A stretch of 9,162 nt of DNA from an uncultured bacterium (GCA_905215675.1 CAJMRA010000073.1:1-9162); one strand, 5' to 3'. Numbered from the stretch's first letter, positions 1-6,541 are shown. The notes: generated from the letters alone by a model not told the origin. Program-made: numbers and translations.

Positions 1-28
1 GTTAACTTTCTTGGTACAATCTGCCGGA

Positions 29-55
29 ACCCCCTCTCGCGCAAGCAGAGGGGGT
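29..55. other. GC-rich hairpin near left edge
   Basis: A perfect 9-bp inverted repeat (ACCCCCTCT at 29-37, AGAGGGGGT at 47-55) encloses a 9-base loop that could form an inner GC-GCAA-GC stem with a GNRA-type tetraloop. No run of T follows on either strand, so it is not a classical intrinsic terminator. It may belong to the 3' or 5' end of a neighbour beyond the left edge. TACAAT at 15-20 resembles a plus-strand -10 box, but any -35 box would lie outside the window. Confidence 0.4.
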
Positions 56-118
56 CCCCTCCCCCTGAATCTCAACCATCAACTCATTTCAAAGATAAAA
101 TGCTCTGAAAAAGCGCAG

Positions 119-149
119 AAGGGGCCGTTCGCATGGCGAACGGCCCCTT
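119..149 (-). terminator. Strong terminator hairpin ending the pnp operon, possibly bidirectional
   Basis: A perfect 14-bp stem (AAGGGGCCGTTCGC at 119-132 pairing with 136-149) has a 3-base loop. It lies about 95 bases past the stop of the last minus-strand gene. Read on the minus strand, the stem is followed by TTCTGCGCTTTTTC, an interrupted T-rich stretch. Read on the plus strand, it is followed by TTGTTGTTA. The stem is strong, but neither T-tract is ideal. It could stop transcription from both sides, although no plus-strand gene is visible to the left. Confidence 0.75.
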
Positions 150-243
150 GTTGTTATCGAGAATACGGCGGAAGACGGAATTATGCGGTCACAAGGACGT
201 CCGGCCTGCGCCGACGCCGTCGGGACGCGGGAGCGAAACCGCC

Positions 244-1221
244 CTACGCGTCTTCCTGAGGATCGAAGTCGATCACGCGTCCCTGCAACCAGACATACAG
301 ATCGACGTCTTCCCCGGCCTTGGGCTGATACTCGCCCAGCACCATTGCCGACGCATAGACGGGCAACAACAGCGGCGGCCGATCATGGAAGGGGAAGCTC
401 AGGCGCAGCAGCTTCAGGGGCATTTTCTCCAGCTGCACGTCCTGCACCTCCTCCACCGTAGCGCGCATCTGATACTCGCCGAACACGCGTCCGGGCATGA
501 TCATGTGCTTGCCGTTGAGCGGCACCTTGTACGGCGGCACGTCCAGCCGCGTCTTGCCGGGATGCTCCTGCAGCCAGCGCAGGGCGTGAGCGTCGTATTC
601 GGGCCCCTGCGTGATGGTGACGTCATCCAGCAGGGCCTTGCGCACGCCCAGCGCCAGCCCGGCAAGCGTGAAGGTATGCGTCACGCCGGGCGTCAAATCG
701 TCCTTGTCGCGCAGATAGAAGGGATCATAGAACCACATGGGGTTCTTGCCTTCCATCATGGTCACGGCCACGTCGGCCCCGCAGCCGGACGACCAGGGAT
801 GCGCCTCGGCCACGGTCAGATCGTTGGGCAGTCCTTCCAGCAGGGGAAAGGCGTCGCAGGGCTTGAACTGGCCGCCGCGCTCCTGCGTGCGCATGACCAC
901 GGCGGCGCGCACGGGCTGATCCGAGGGCCAGGCCATGACGACATGTTCCTGTTCTCCCTTCAGCCATTGCCACGCCGCGCGCGTCCCGCCTTCGGAGATG
1001 ACCTGTCCCACCACCTGCGGCATGAGATGCGCGGGATTGCCGCCCAGCACCACGGCCCATTGACGGCCGAGCGCCTCTTCGTGAAAGCGATCGCGTCCTT
1101 CAAGCAGCGCGCGGGCCTCTTCCTCGCTCAGGACTTCCTTTTCGGCTTCCCGCGCGGGAGCAACGCTTTCGGAAGCGCCCACATCCTGCTTGCGGACTGT
1201 CTTGCCGGTCTTCTTCGCCAT
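244..1221 (-). CDS. Conserved-looking protein of unknown function, co-transcribed with pnp
   Basis: This 325-residue protein is one I do not recognise. The ATG at 1221 follows a strong GGAGGG ribosome-binding site 5 bases upstream and lies only 11 bases after the pnp stop codon, so it is almost certainly the next gene of the pnp transcript. The N-terminus (about residues 1-50) is Lys/Glu/Ala-rich and charged, probably flexible. The rest is a mixed globular sequence without a signal peptide or clear membrane segment, so it is probably cytoplasmic. Notable patches are an aromatic WFYDPFYLRD segment (163-172), a single HPWSSGCGAD segment (141-150), and a C-terminal part (about 245-318) rich in beta-type alternation that ends with YVWLQGRVID. 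No catalytic motif of a known family stands out. The position suggests a link to RNA turnover or translation, but that is inference from context only. Confidence 0.85.
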   Translation of the reverse strand: MAKKTGKTVRKQDVGASESVAPAREAEKEVLSEEEARALLEGRDRFHEEALGRQWAVVLGGNPAHLMPQVVGQVISEGGTRAAWQWLKGEQEHVVMAWPSDQPVRAAVVMRTQERGGQFKPCDAFPLLEGLPNDLTVAEAHPWSSGCGADVAVTMMEGKNPMWFYDPFYLRDKDDLTPGVTHTFTLAGLALGVRKALLDDVTITQGPEYDAHALRWLQEHPGKTRLDVPPYKVPLNGKHMIMPGRVFGEYQMRATVEEVQDVQLEKMPLKLLRLSFPFHDRPPLLLPVYASAMVLGEYQPKAGEDVDLYVWLQGRVIDFDPQEDA

Positions 1222-1232
1222 ACGAACCCTCC

Positions 1233-3464
1233 CTAGCGACGATCACGGTCGCGGCGCTCGCGTCCGCCGCGGCCATGCCGATCCCCGCGATCCCCGCGAT
1301 CGCCGCGATCACGCTGGGGACGGGCGGTATCTTCAGGGCTCCAGGGGTGGCCCTGTTCTTCCAGCAGCACGGCCTTGCGGCTGGCGCGGATGCGGTCGCC
1401 GTTGATCTCCACGACCTTGACGAGCATGTCTTCGCCCACATGGGCCACGTCGCCGGGCTGTTCCACGCGGTTCACGTCCAGCTGGGAGACGTGCACGAGG
1501 GCTTCCACATTGGGCAGCACTTCCACGATGACGCCGATTTCAAGAATCTTCTTGACCTTGGCCTGATAGTTGCGGCCGATTTCGGGGCGCTGATCATAGT
1601 AGCAGATCATCTCCCGGGCCTTTTCCAGCGCGTCGGCCGTCGGCGCGAAAATGGAGACACGGCCGGAATCCTCGATATCCACGGAAGCGCCGGTGGCGGT
1701 GGTGATGGCCTTGATGTTCTTGCCGCCGGGGCCGATGATGAGGCGGATGATGTCGGGATTGACAAAAATCTCGGCATGCTGCGGCGCAAAGCGCGAGAGT
1801 TCCTTGCGGGGCTCGGCAATGACCTTGGCCATTTCGCCCAGAATGTGCAGACGGCCCTCATGCGCCTGCCGCATGGCGGCGCGCATGATGTCCGTGGTCA
1901 GACCGGTAATCTTGATGTCCATCTGCACGCCGGTCACGCCTTCGGCGGTCCCGGCAATCTTGAAGTCCATATCGCCGAGGGCGTCCTCATCGCCGAGGAT
2001 GTCGGTCAGCACGATGAACTTGTCGCCTTCCTTGATCAGGCCCATGGCCACGCCCGCCACGGGAGCGGACACGGGCACGCCCGCATCCATGAGCGACAGC
2101 GAACCGCCGCACACGGCCGCCATGGACGAGGAACCGTTGGATTCCACGGTTTCGGCCACCACGCGCAGCGTGAAGGGGAAATTCGCATCCGCGGGCAGCA
2201 CCGGGCGCAGGGACTTCTCGGCCAGCGCGCCGTGCCCGATTTCACGCCGGGACACGCGCACGGGCTTGACTTCGCCCACGCAGAAGGGCGGGAAGTTGTA
2301 ATGCAGCATGAAACGCTTGGTCACGTCGCCGGCCAGGCTGTCCACGCGCTGTTCGTCCGTGGACGAACCCAGCGTGGTCACCACAAGCGACTTGGTTTCG
2401 CCGCGCCGGAAAATGGCGGAACCGTGAGCGCGGGGCAAAACGCCGGTCTGAATCTGAATGGGGCGCACTTCGTCAACCTTGCGGCCGTCGATGCGCGTCC
2501 CTTCGTTGACGATACGGGCGCGCACGATCTTCTTTTCCAGATCGCCCAGGATATCGGCGCATTCGCGGAGCGCGGCCTCGTCTTCCGCCCAGGCGGGATC
2601 GTTCTTGAGCGCGGCCATGACCTTGTCCTTCACGGCCTTGCGGGCGTCCTTGCGCGCCAGTTTTTCAGGAACGCGCATGGCGTCCTCGATACCGGCTTCC
2701 GTGGCCAGCTCGCGCACGCGTTCCACCAGCGTGACGTTTTCCTCGTGCGGCGTGAACTCCATCTTGGGCTTGCCGGCCAGTTCCCGCAGCTTGAGCTGCG
2801 CCTCGATCAGCGGCTGAATCTGCGTGCGGCCCCATTCGAGCGCGTCAATGATGACGTCCTCGGGCACGAAGAGGGCGTCGCCCTCCACCATGGTCAGGGC
2901 GTCGGCGCTGGCGGCGAACACGATGTCGAGATCGCTGTTTTTCTGCTCTTCAAACGAGGGATTGAGCACGAACTGCCCGTTCACGCGGCCGATGCGGCCG
3001 CCGGCCACGGGACCCGCAAAGGGCAGCGGCGAAAGCATCACGGCGGCCGAAGCGCCCGTCAGGGCCAGCACGTCGGATTCGTTCTCCTGATCGGCCGAAA
3101 TGACGCTCGCCAGCACCTGCACGTCCTCGTTGAGCCCCTTGGGGAACAGGGGACGAATGGGACGGTCGATGAGGCGGGACACCAGGGTTTCCCGTTCCGA
3201 AGGACGGCCGATTTCACGACGGAAGAAACTGCCGGGAATACGGCCCGCGGCGTACATCTTTTCGGAATATTCCACCGTCAGCGGGAAAAAGCCCTTGTCG
3301 AATTCCAGCGGCTGGGAGCAGACCGTGACAAGCACCACCGTGCCGCCGCACTGCACCCATACGGCGCCGTGCGCCTGATTGGCGAGGCGGCCCGTTTCAA
3401 AAATGATTTCCTTGCCGCCGACAACGGCGGTCACGCGAGTGGGAGAAAAAATGTCTTGCAACAT
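1233..3464 (-). CDS. pnp: Polyribonucleotide nucleotidyltransferase (PNPase)
   Basis: PNPase degrades RNA 3' to 5' by phosphorolysis, releasing nucleoside diphosphates, and works as a trimer, often within the degradosome. The 743-residue protein has the full family architecture: first RNase PH-like core (about 1-145), helical linker (about 240-315), second catalytic core (about 322-545), KH domain (about 565-625, GxxG motif as GPGG at 578-581) and S1 domain (about 630-698). Residues matching the Escherichia coli active site are present at a constant +8 offset: His411, Ser446/Ser447, Asp494 and Asp500 in GDEDALGDMD. The tail (713-743) is an Arg/Asp/Gly-rich extension with RGD repeats, probably disordered and RNA-contacting. 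The ATG at 3464 has AAGGA 6 bases upstream. A 238-base gap with strong hairpins separates it from rpsO, which fits post-transcriptional control like that known for enteric pnp, though this is inferred. The downstream gene begins 11 bases after its stop. Confidence 0.98.
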   Translation of the reverse strand: MLQDIFSPTRVTAVVGGKEIIFETGRLANQAHGAVWVQCGGTVVLVTVCSQPLEFDKGFFPLTVEYSEKMYAAGRIPGSFFRREIGRPSERETLVSRLIDRPIRPLFPKGLNEDVQVLASVISADQENESDVLALTGASAAVMLSPLPFAGPVAGGRIGRVNGQFVLNPSFEEQKNSDLDIVFAASADALTMVEGDALFVPEDVIIDALEWGRTQIQPLIEAQLKLRELAGKPKMEFTPHEENVTLVERVRELATEAGIEDAMRVPEKLARKDARKAVKDKVMAALKNDPAWAEDEAALRECADILGDLEKKIVRARIVNEGTRIDGRKVDEVRPIQIQTGVLPRAHGSAIFRRGETKSLVVTTLGSSTDEQRVDSLAGDVTKRFMLHYNFPPFCVGEVKPVRVSRREIGHGALAEKSLRPVLPADANFPFTLRVVAETVESNGSSSMAAVCGGSLSLMDAGVPVSAPVAGVAMGLIKEGDKFIVLTDILGDEDALGDMDFKIAGTAEGVTGVQMDIKITGLTTDIMRAAMRQAHEGRLHILGEMAKVIAEPRKELSRFAPQHAEIFVNPDIIRLIIGPGGKNIKAITTATGASVDIEDSGRVSIFAPTADALEKAREMICYYDQRPEIGRNYQAKVKKILEIGVIVEVLPNVEALVHVSQLDVNRVEQPGDVAHVGEDMLVKVVEINGDRIRASRKAVLLEEQGHPWSPEDTARPQRDRGDRGDRGDRHGRGGRERRDRDRR
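1278..1310 (-). repeat. 9-base tandem repeat encoding Asp-Arg-Gly units in the PNPase tail
   Basis: About three and a half copies of a 9-base unit close to GATCGCGGG encode Asp-Arg-Gly repeats (residues 719-729) in the C-terminal tail of PNPase. The copies are nearly identical at DNA level, which suggests recent slippage and possible length variation between strains. The repeat stays in frame, so copy-number change would lengthen or shorten the basic/acidic tail without breaking the enzyme. Confidence 0.75.
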
Positions 3465-3613
3465 GAAGATTCCTTATTCGCAATGAAGGGGATTCCGCCC
3501 AAAACGGGCAGCGGCACTGCCTGTTTCGTCCGGACCCCCCTTCCTGTTGGAGCATTCGGCGTCGAAAATGCCGTTCCGACGCCTTCCGTCTTCGACCATC
3601 TCCGACGGACACG

Positions 3614-3643
3614 GCGGAGGGGAGCCGCAAGGCCCCCCTCCGC
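3614..3643 (-). promoter_or_regulatory. Second hairpin in the rpsO-pnp gap
   Basis: On the minus strand a 9-bp G+C-rich stem (GCGGAGGGG with CCCCTCCGC) continues through a G-U pair and three more pairs to a UUGC tetraloop, about 13 bp in all. No T-tract follows, so simple intrinsic termination is unlikely. Together with the hairpin at 3653-3690 it gives the rpsO-pnp transcript two adjacent double-stranded segments, which could act as RNase III sites or exonuclease barriers. Smaller inverted repeats (GGCGTCG/CGACGCC and TCCGTC/GACGGA) follow nearer to pnp. Confidence 0.55.
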
Positions 3644-3652
3644 ACACGGGTA

Positions 3653-3690
3653 TTGGAGCGTTTCACCTTTTTCAAAGTGAAACGCTCCAA
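3653..3690 (-). promoter_or_regulatory. Long perfect hairpin just after rpsO
   Basis: TTGGAGCGTTTCAC (3653-3666) and its exact complement (3677-3690) form a 14-bp stem. The inner bases can add three A-T pairs past one bulged base, leaving a 3-base loop. It begins 12 bases past the rpsO stop. On the minus strand the stem is followed by TACCCGTG, with no T-tract, so it does not look like a standard terminator. In E. coli the rpsO-pnp gap carries a terminator and an RNase III-cut stem that underlies pnp autoregulation. The same role here is plausible but inferred. It could also be a dispersed intergenic palindrome. Confidence 0.6.
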
Positions 3691-3702
3691 GGCGCTTTCT
3701 GT

Positions 3703-3972
3703 CTACTTGCGCAGGCCCAGCTTTTCAATCAGCGCGCGATAGCGCTGGATATCCTTCTTCTTGAGGTAGTTCAGGAGCTTCCGGCGCTGGCCGACCAGCT
3801 TGAGCAGGCCGGTGCGGGAGTGGAAGTCCTTCTTGTGCACCTTGAAGTGCCCGGTCAGGCCTTCGATACGGGCGGTCAGCAGGGCCACCTGCACTTCCGG
3901 GGAACCGGTATCGCCCTCATGCTTGGCATGGGTTTCAATAATCGTTTTCTTCTGGCTCGCGTCCATCACCAC
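3703..3972 (-). CDS. rpsO: Small ribosomal subunit protein S15
   Basis: S15 binds the central domain of 16S rRNA early in 30S assembly and contributes to bridges with the 50S subunit. The 89-residue product has the usual family length and signatures: DTGSPEVQ (21-28), HKKDFHSR (46-53) and QRRKLLNYL (62-70), with a basic C-terminus. The start is ambiguous: GTG, GTG and ATG follow each other in frame at 3972, 3969 and 3966. AAGGAG ends 7 bases before the first GTG and 13 before the ATG, so a GTG start is favoured by spacing. It begins 25 bases after the truB stop, consistent with co-transcription. Binding of S15 to its own leader is known in several bacteria, but no such structure can be asserted here. 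Confidence 0.97.
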   Translation of the reverse strand: MVMDASQKKTIIETHAKHEGDTGSPEVQVALLTARIEGLTGHFKVHKKDFHSRTGLLKLVGQRRKLLNYLKKKDIQRYRALIEKLGLRK

Positions 3973-3997
3973 AGCAGTTCTCCTTTACGGATGAAGT

Positions 3998-4915
3998 TCA
4001 ATTCCAGAGCCCCCGCAAGACGGCCCAGCAGGGCCCGGCGGCGGTCTCCACACGTTGCGCAAGGGCTAGGGCCTTTCCCTCCTCCAGAAGGAGGGCCTTG
4101 TCGCCTTCCCGGCGGCAGGGTATGGCAACACCGTTACGAACCCTTGCGGCCTCCCCGGCCGAGACGCTCACTTGCGGCCAGTGGGGCAGCGCTTCCGCAA
4201 TGGGGCGCACGCTCCGTTCCAGCAGCGAAGGGTCCTGCATCACGGCCTCAAGGCCGCAGGCATCGTCCAGACCGAAGGGGTGGCTGTATTCCCGGATCAG
4301 TTCCGTGAGCACGGCTCCGCAACCCAGTCGCGTCCCCAAGCTGTGGGCCAGGGAGCGAATATAGGTGCCGGAACTGCAGGCGACCCGGAAACGAACATAC
4401 GGCAGGGCCGTTTCCAGCACTTCCGCATGCGAAATTTCTATGCGTTTGACCTTTTGGGGGGCGTCCTGCCCCTTGCGCGCCAGCTTGTACAGCGGCGTAC
4501 CCTGATGCTTGGCCGCGGAATAGGGCGGCACGATCTGTTCGGAAGACCCCTGCCAGCCGCTCACGGCGGCCCGAATCTGTTCCGGCGTCACATGTTCCCA
4601 GGGAGCTTCGGCAAGGACGTTTCCTTCCTTGTCCCAGGTATCCGTCGTCTGTCCCAGACGGAAAACGCCGCTGTAGACCTTGCCGCCGTCGGCCAGCAGA
4701 TGGCCCGCGATCTTGGTGGCATTGCCCAGCAGAACCAGCAGCACGCCCGACGCCATGGGATCAAGCGTGCCCGCATGGCCGATTTTCTTCTGACCAAGGC
4801 GCTTGAGCACGGCGAGACAGCGGGCGGACGTGGGCCCCGACGGCTTGTCGAGGATAACGACGCCGTCCAGCTGCGGCAGCGGGGAATTCGGATGAGTACG
4901 GGGAGAACAGGTCAT
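3998..4915 (-). CDS. truB: tRNA pseudouridine(55) synthase TruB
   Basis: TruB converts uridine 55 in the T-loop of almost all tRNAs to pseudouridine and also helps tRNA folding. With the ATG at 4915 the protein has 305 residues, normal for bacterial TruB. The family motifs are clear: DGVVILDKPSGPTS (17-30), the catalytic-aspartate motif GHAGTLDPMASG with Asp52, the KVYSGVFRLGQTTDTWD block (79-95, Tyr81), and CSSGTYIRSLAHSLG (180-194) holding the conserved Arg187. The C-terminal part (about 235-305) is the shorter, variable RNA-binding end. The start is not supported by a ribosome-binding site. Longer alternatives at an ATG (4933) or a TTG (4957) would run through the predicted promoter. The 4915 start would lie only a few bases from the predicted transcription start. 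rpsO follows after 25 bases. Confidence 0.95.
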   Translation of the reverse strand: MTCSPRTHPNSPLPQLDGVVILDKPSGPTSARCLAVLKRLGQKKIGHAGTLDPMASGVLLVLLGNATKIAGHLLADGGKVYSGVFRLGQTTDTWDKEGNVLAEAPWEHVTPEQIRAAVSGWQGSSEQIVPPYSAAKHQGTPLYKLARKGQDAPQKVKRIEISHAEVLETALPYVRFRVACSSGTYIRSLAHSLGTRLGCGAVLTELIREYSHPFGLDDACGLEAVMQDPSLLERSVRPIAEALPHWPQVSVSAGEAARVRNGVAIPCRREGDKALLLEEGKALALAQRVETAAGPCWAVLRGLWN

Positions 4916-4928
4916 ACGCAAGGCCCAC

Positions 4929-4957
4929 ACCATAGCCGCAGATCCGCCGCAAGTCAA
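4929..4957 (-). promoter_or_regulatory. Predicted sigma-70 promoter for truB-rpsO-pnp
   Basis: On the minus strand TTGACT (4952-4957; five of six match TTGACA) is followed after exactly 17 bases by TATGGT (4929-4934; four of six match TATAAT). An A/T-rich patch, AAGATAAAATCCC, sits just upstream and could serve as an UP-like element. It lies in the 61-base gap between the kinase-PqqD gene and truB. The expected start of transcription, near 4920-4922, falls only about 5-7 bases before the truB ATG. This would let truB, rpsO and pnp be transcribed apart from the upstream genes. Prediction from sequence only. Confidence 0.6.
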
Positions 4958-4976
4958 AGGGATTTTATCTTCAGCG

Positions 4977-6203
4977 TCATTCCGCCGCCGTCATGTCCCG
5001 CCCGGAAGCGCGGGCTTCCCCCTCGTCATCCGCCGGAACCGTCAGACCGCGGGCACGCAATGCGTCAAACAGGCCGCGCACGTCACGCGCAATGCGCCTG
5101 CGCCCCACATGGGGATAGGCCTCGTCCAGCAGGGCCGCGGCCTGCGCTTCGCTCAACGGCTGCTCCAGCATGCGCCAGAGCGCGCAGCCCAGCGGCGTCA
5201 GCCGGTACAGGGCAGTACCCCGCGCATCGGTCAGATAGCCCTCCAGCCCCACCCGGCGAAAGGCAATGCCCGCTGCCTGCCGCAGGAACCGGCGCGACGG
5301 TTCGGCCGAGTCCGCCAGATCCCGGTCCGGTTCCGGCCGCGCTCCGGCCTCTCCGGCACGCGGGGCGCAGGCCGTCGGCAACGTCAGGGGCAGCCCCTGA
5401 CGCGCCCACAGCGTCAGCCGCTGCGCCGCCCGATCCGCATCCGCATAGGAAAGTTGCACGCACGGCACCCGCTCCGTCAGATCGCAGGCGGCCTGCAACG
5501 TGGCGTCGGCCTGGCCGGCGTCGAACAGGCTCCGCCGCAACAGGGCGGTCGTACCTTCCGAGGCTTCCAGCGTCCGCAGGCGCGCCGGACCGGAGGACAC
5601 CCGGCGCAATACCACAACGGCGTGCAACGGATGCTCCTTCCCCCAGGCCGCCGTACCGGAGCGCGCCGCATCCAGATAGACGGCGCTTGCGTCGCCGCAG
5701 CCCCGACGCGCAAGAACGAAGGAACGCAAGACGGCCGAGGGCGGCAGCGGAAGACGCAGGCGCGGCGCAATCCCGAACGAAAACAGATTTCCCCCGCGCG
5801 TCACCGCGACCATGTCGTCGCCGTATCCCGTCCAGCCGTCGGCCGTCAGTCGGGCGGTCAGGACGCTTTTTCCCGCCTGATGCCCCCCGCACAGCAACAG
5901 GCCGCGACCATGCCCCGCCACGGCCGCCGCGTGCAACCGCAGCAGATCGGGACGCGCCGCGCAGCAGGCCAGAACCATTTCTATGGAAAGGGAACACAGA
6001 AAGGCGGCCTCGGTCGGCTCGCACACACACCTGTCCCCCAGAGACCAGCGGTAGCCGCCGGGAGCAACGGCAACGGGCGGTCCCTCCTCCGTCCCGGAAC
6101 ACTGATGCGGCCACAGGGCGAAAAAACGCCGCGCGGTTTCCCGCAGCGGCGTCTGCATGATGCGCAGGGGCCAGGGCAGCCCCTCGAAATGAAAGGTCGT
6201 CAT
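4977..6203 (-). CDS. HPr-kinase-like domain fused to a PqqD-like peptide-binding domain
   Basis: This 408-residue protein appears to join two domains. Residues about 85-260 resemble the catalytic domain of HPr kinase and the HprK-related kinases: an RLHAAAV segment with His91, a P-loop GGHQAGKS (106-113), and YGDDMVAV with Asp129/Asp130 where HprK has its metal-binding acidic pair. Residues about 318-392 (GLEGYLTDARGTALYRLTPL followed by a helical stretch ending GLTVP) resemble PqqD, the small domain that binds precursor peptides in RiPP pathways. An acidic/Pro/Ala-rich linker (about 278-305) separates them. The first 80 residues are unassigned. No signal peptide or membrane segment is seen, so it is likely cytoplasmic. 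The ATG at 6203 has no good ribosome-binding site but lies 3 bases after the stop of the repeat peptide, suggesting translational coupling. It may phosphorylate or chaperone that peptide. It resembles the ScmC plus ScmD parts of SynChlorMet cassettes, but no radical SAM partner is present. Family assignment is from motifs only. Confidence 0.82.
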   Translation of the reverse strand: MTTFHFEGLPWPLRIMQTPLRETARRFFALWPHQCSGTEEGPPVAVAPGGYRWSLGDRCVCEPTEAAFLCSLSIEMVLACCAARPDLLRLHAAAVAGHGRGLLLCGGHQAGKSVLTARLTADGWTGYGDDMVAVTRGGNLFSFGIAPRLRLPLPPSAVLRSFVLARRGCGDASAVYLDAARSGTAAWGKEHPLHAVVVLRRVSSGPARLRTLEASEGTTALLRRSLFDAGQADATLQAACDLTERVPCVQLSYADADRAAQRLTLWARQGLPLTLPTACAPRAGEAGARPEPDRDLADSAEPSRRFLRQAAGIAFRRVGLEGYLTDARGTALYRLTPLGCALWRMLEQPLSEAQAAALLDEAYPHVGRRRIARDVRGLFDALRARGLTVPADDEGEARASGRDMTAAE

Positions 6204-6206
6204 GCG

Positions 6207-6509
6207 TCAGCGCGGCTGCCAGCCGCCCAGGGCTCCGGGAGCTCCCTGCCCGTTCCCGCCGTAATTCCCGCGATACCCGCCGCCTCCATGCCGGTAGGGA
6301 TAGGAAGGCCGCGTATACCGCGTGGGCCGCGTATAGCGCGTGGGACGCGTGTACCGCGTCGGCCGGGTGGGACGCGTATAACGGCTGTACGCCTGCGCCG
6401 CATTCAGTCCCAGCAGGGCCGGGGCTCCATAGACGACGCCCACGGCGGTCAGCGCCGCCAGCAGCGCGCGCCGCCGGGACTGCCGCTTTTGTTCCGCATT
6501 CTGATTCAT
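6207..6509 (-). CDS. Small Tat-like exported peptide with X-Thr-Arg tripeptide repeats
   Basis: This is a 100-residue protein that I cannot assign to a named family. The ATG at 6509 is preferred over one at 6515 because GGAGG (6517-6521) lies 7 bases before the former and 1 base before the latter. The N-terminus looks like a twin-arginine signal: SRRRALL (11-17), a hydrophobic stretch (about 15-35) and an AQA cleavage motif (38-40). The predicted mature part starts with nine tripeptides (41-67): one YSR, four YTR and four PTR. A PSYPYRH segment and a Gly-rich tail (75-96) with Tyr residues follow, ending in GGWQPR. The mature part is strongly basic and lacks Cys. The repeats use varied synonymous codons (TAT/TAC, CGT/CGC/CGG, CCC/CCG), which supports selection on the protein. 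The stop is 3 bases before the kinase-PqqD gene. It could be a precursor for modification by that neighbour, or a basic wall- or nucleic-acid-binding protein. Confidence 0.78.
   Translation of the reverse strand: MNQNAEQKRQSRRRALLAALTAVGVVYGAPALLGLNAAQAYSRYTRPTRPTRYTRPTRYTRPTRYTRPSYPYRHGGGGYRGNYGGNGQGAPGALGGWQPR
6309..6389 (-). repeat. Nine in-frame 9-base repeats encoding (Tyr/Pro)-(Thr/Ser)-Arg
   Basis: Nine consecutive 9-base units follow the pattern (TAY or CCN)-ACG-CGN, with ACC and AGC as rare middle codons. They fill codons 41-67 of the exported peptide. Part of the array has an 18-base higher-order period, alternating Tyr and Pro units. Third-position changes between copies show that the repeat is kept at protein level rather than being a fresh duplication. 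Confidence 0.85.
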
Positions 6510-6541
6510 GTTCATGCCTCCGCAATTTCGGCTTCCGTAGC

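Noticed and set aside
133..1236. A 367-codon plus-strand frame opposite the unknown gene after pnp
   Set aside because: The minus-strand frame has a strong ribosome-binding site and follows pnp by 11 bases. The plus frame starts inside a terminator loop and is His/Gln-rich as antisense frames are.
1275..3680. An 801-codon plus-strand open frame opposite pnp
   Set aside because: It mirrors the clearly coding pnp, is His/Gly/Ala-rich in the manner of antisense frames in GC-rich genes, and has no recognisable domain or ribosome-binding site.
3614..3690. The rpsO-pnp hairpins as rho-independent terminators
   Set aside because: Neither stem is followed by a run of T on the minus strand, so I list them as regulatory or processing structures.
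4172..6160. A 662-codon plus-strand open frame opposite truB and the kinase-PqqD gene
   Set aside because: It spans two real genes and their gap, is Arg/Pro-rich low complexity, and matches nothing known. It is a shadow of high GC content.
6309..6389. The 9-base repeats as a CRISPR array or microsatellite
   Set aside because: Units are far too short, contiguous without spacers, and lie in frame within a supported coding sequence with synonymous variation.
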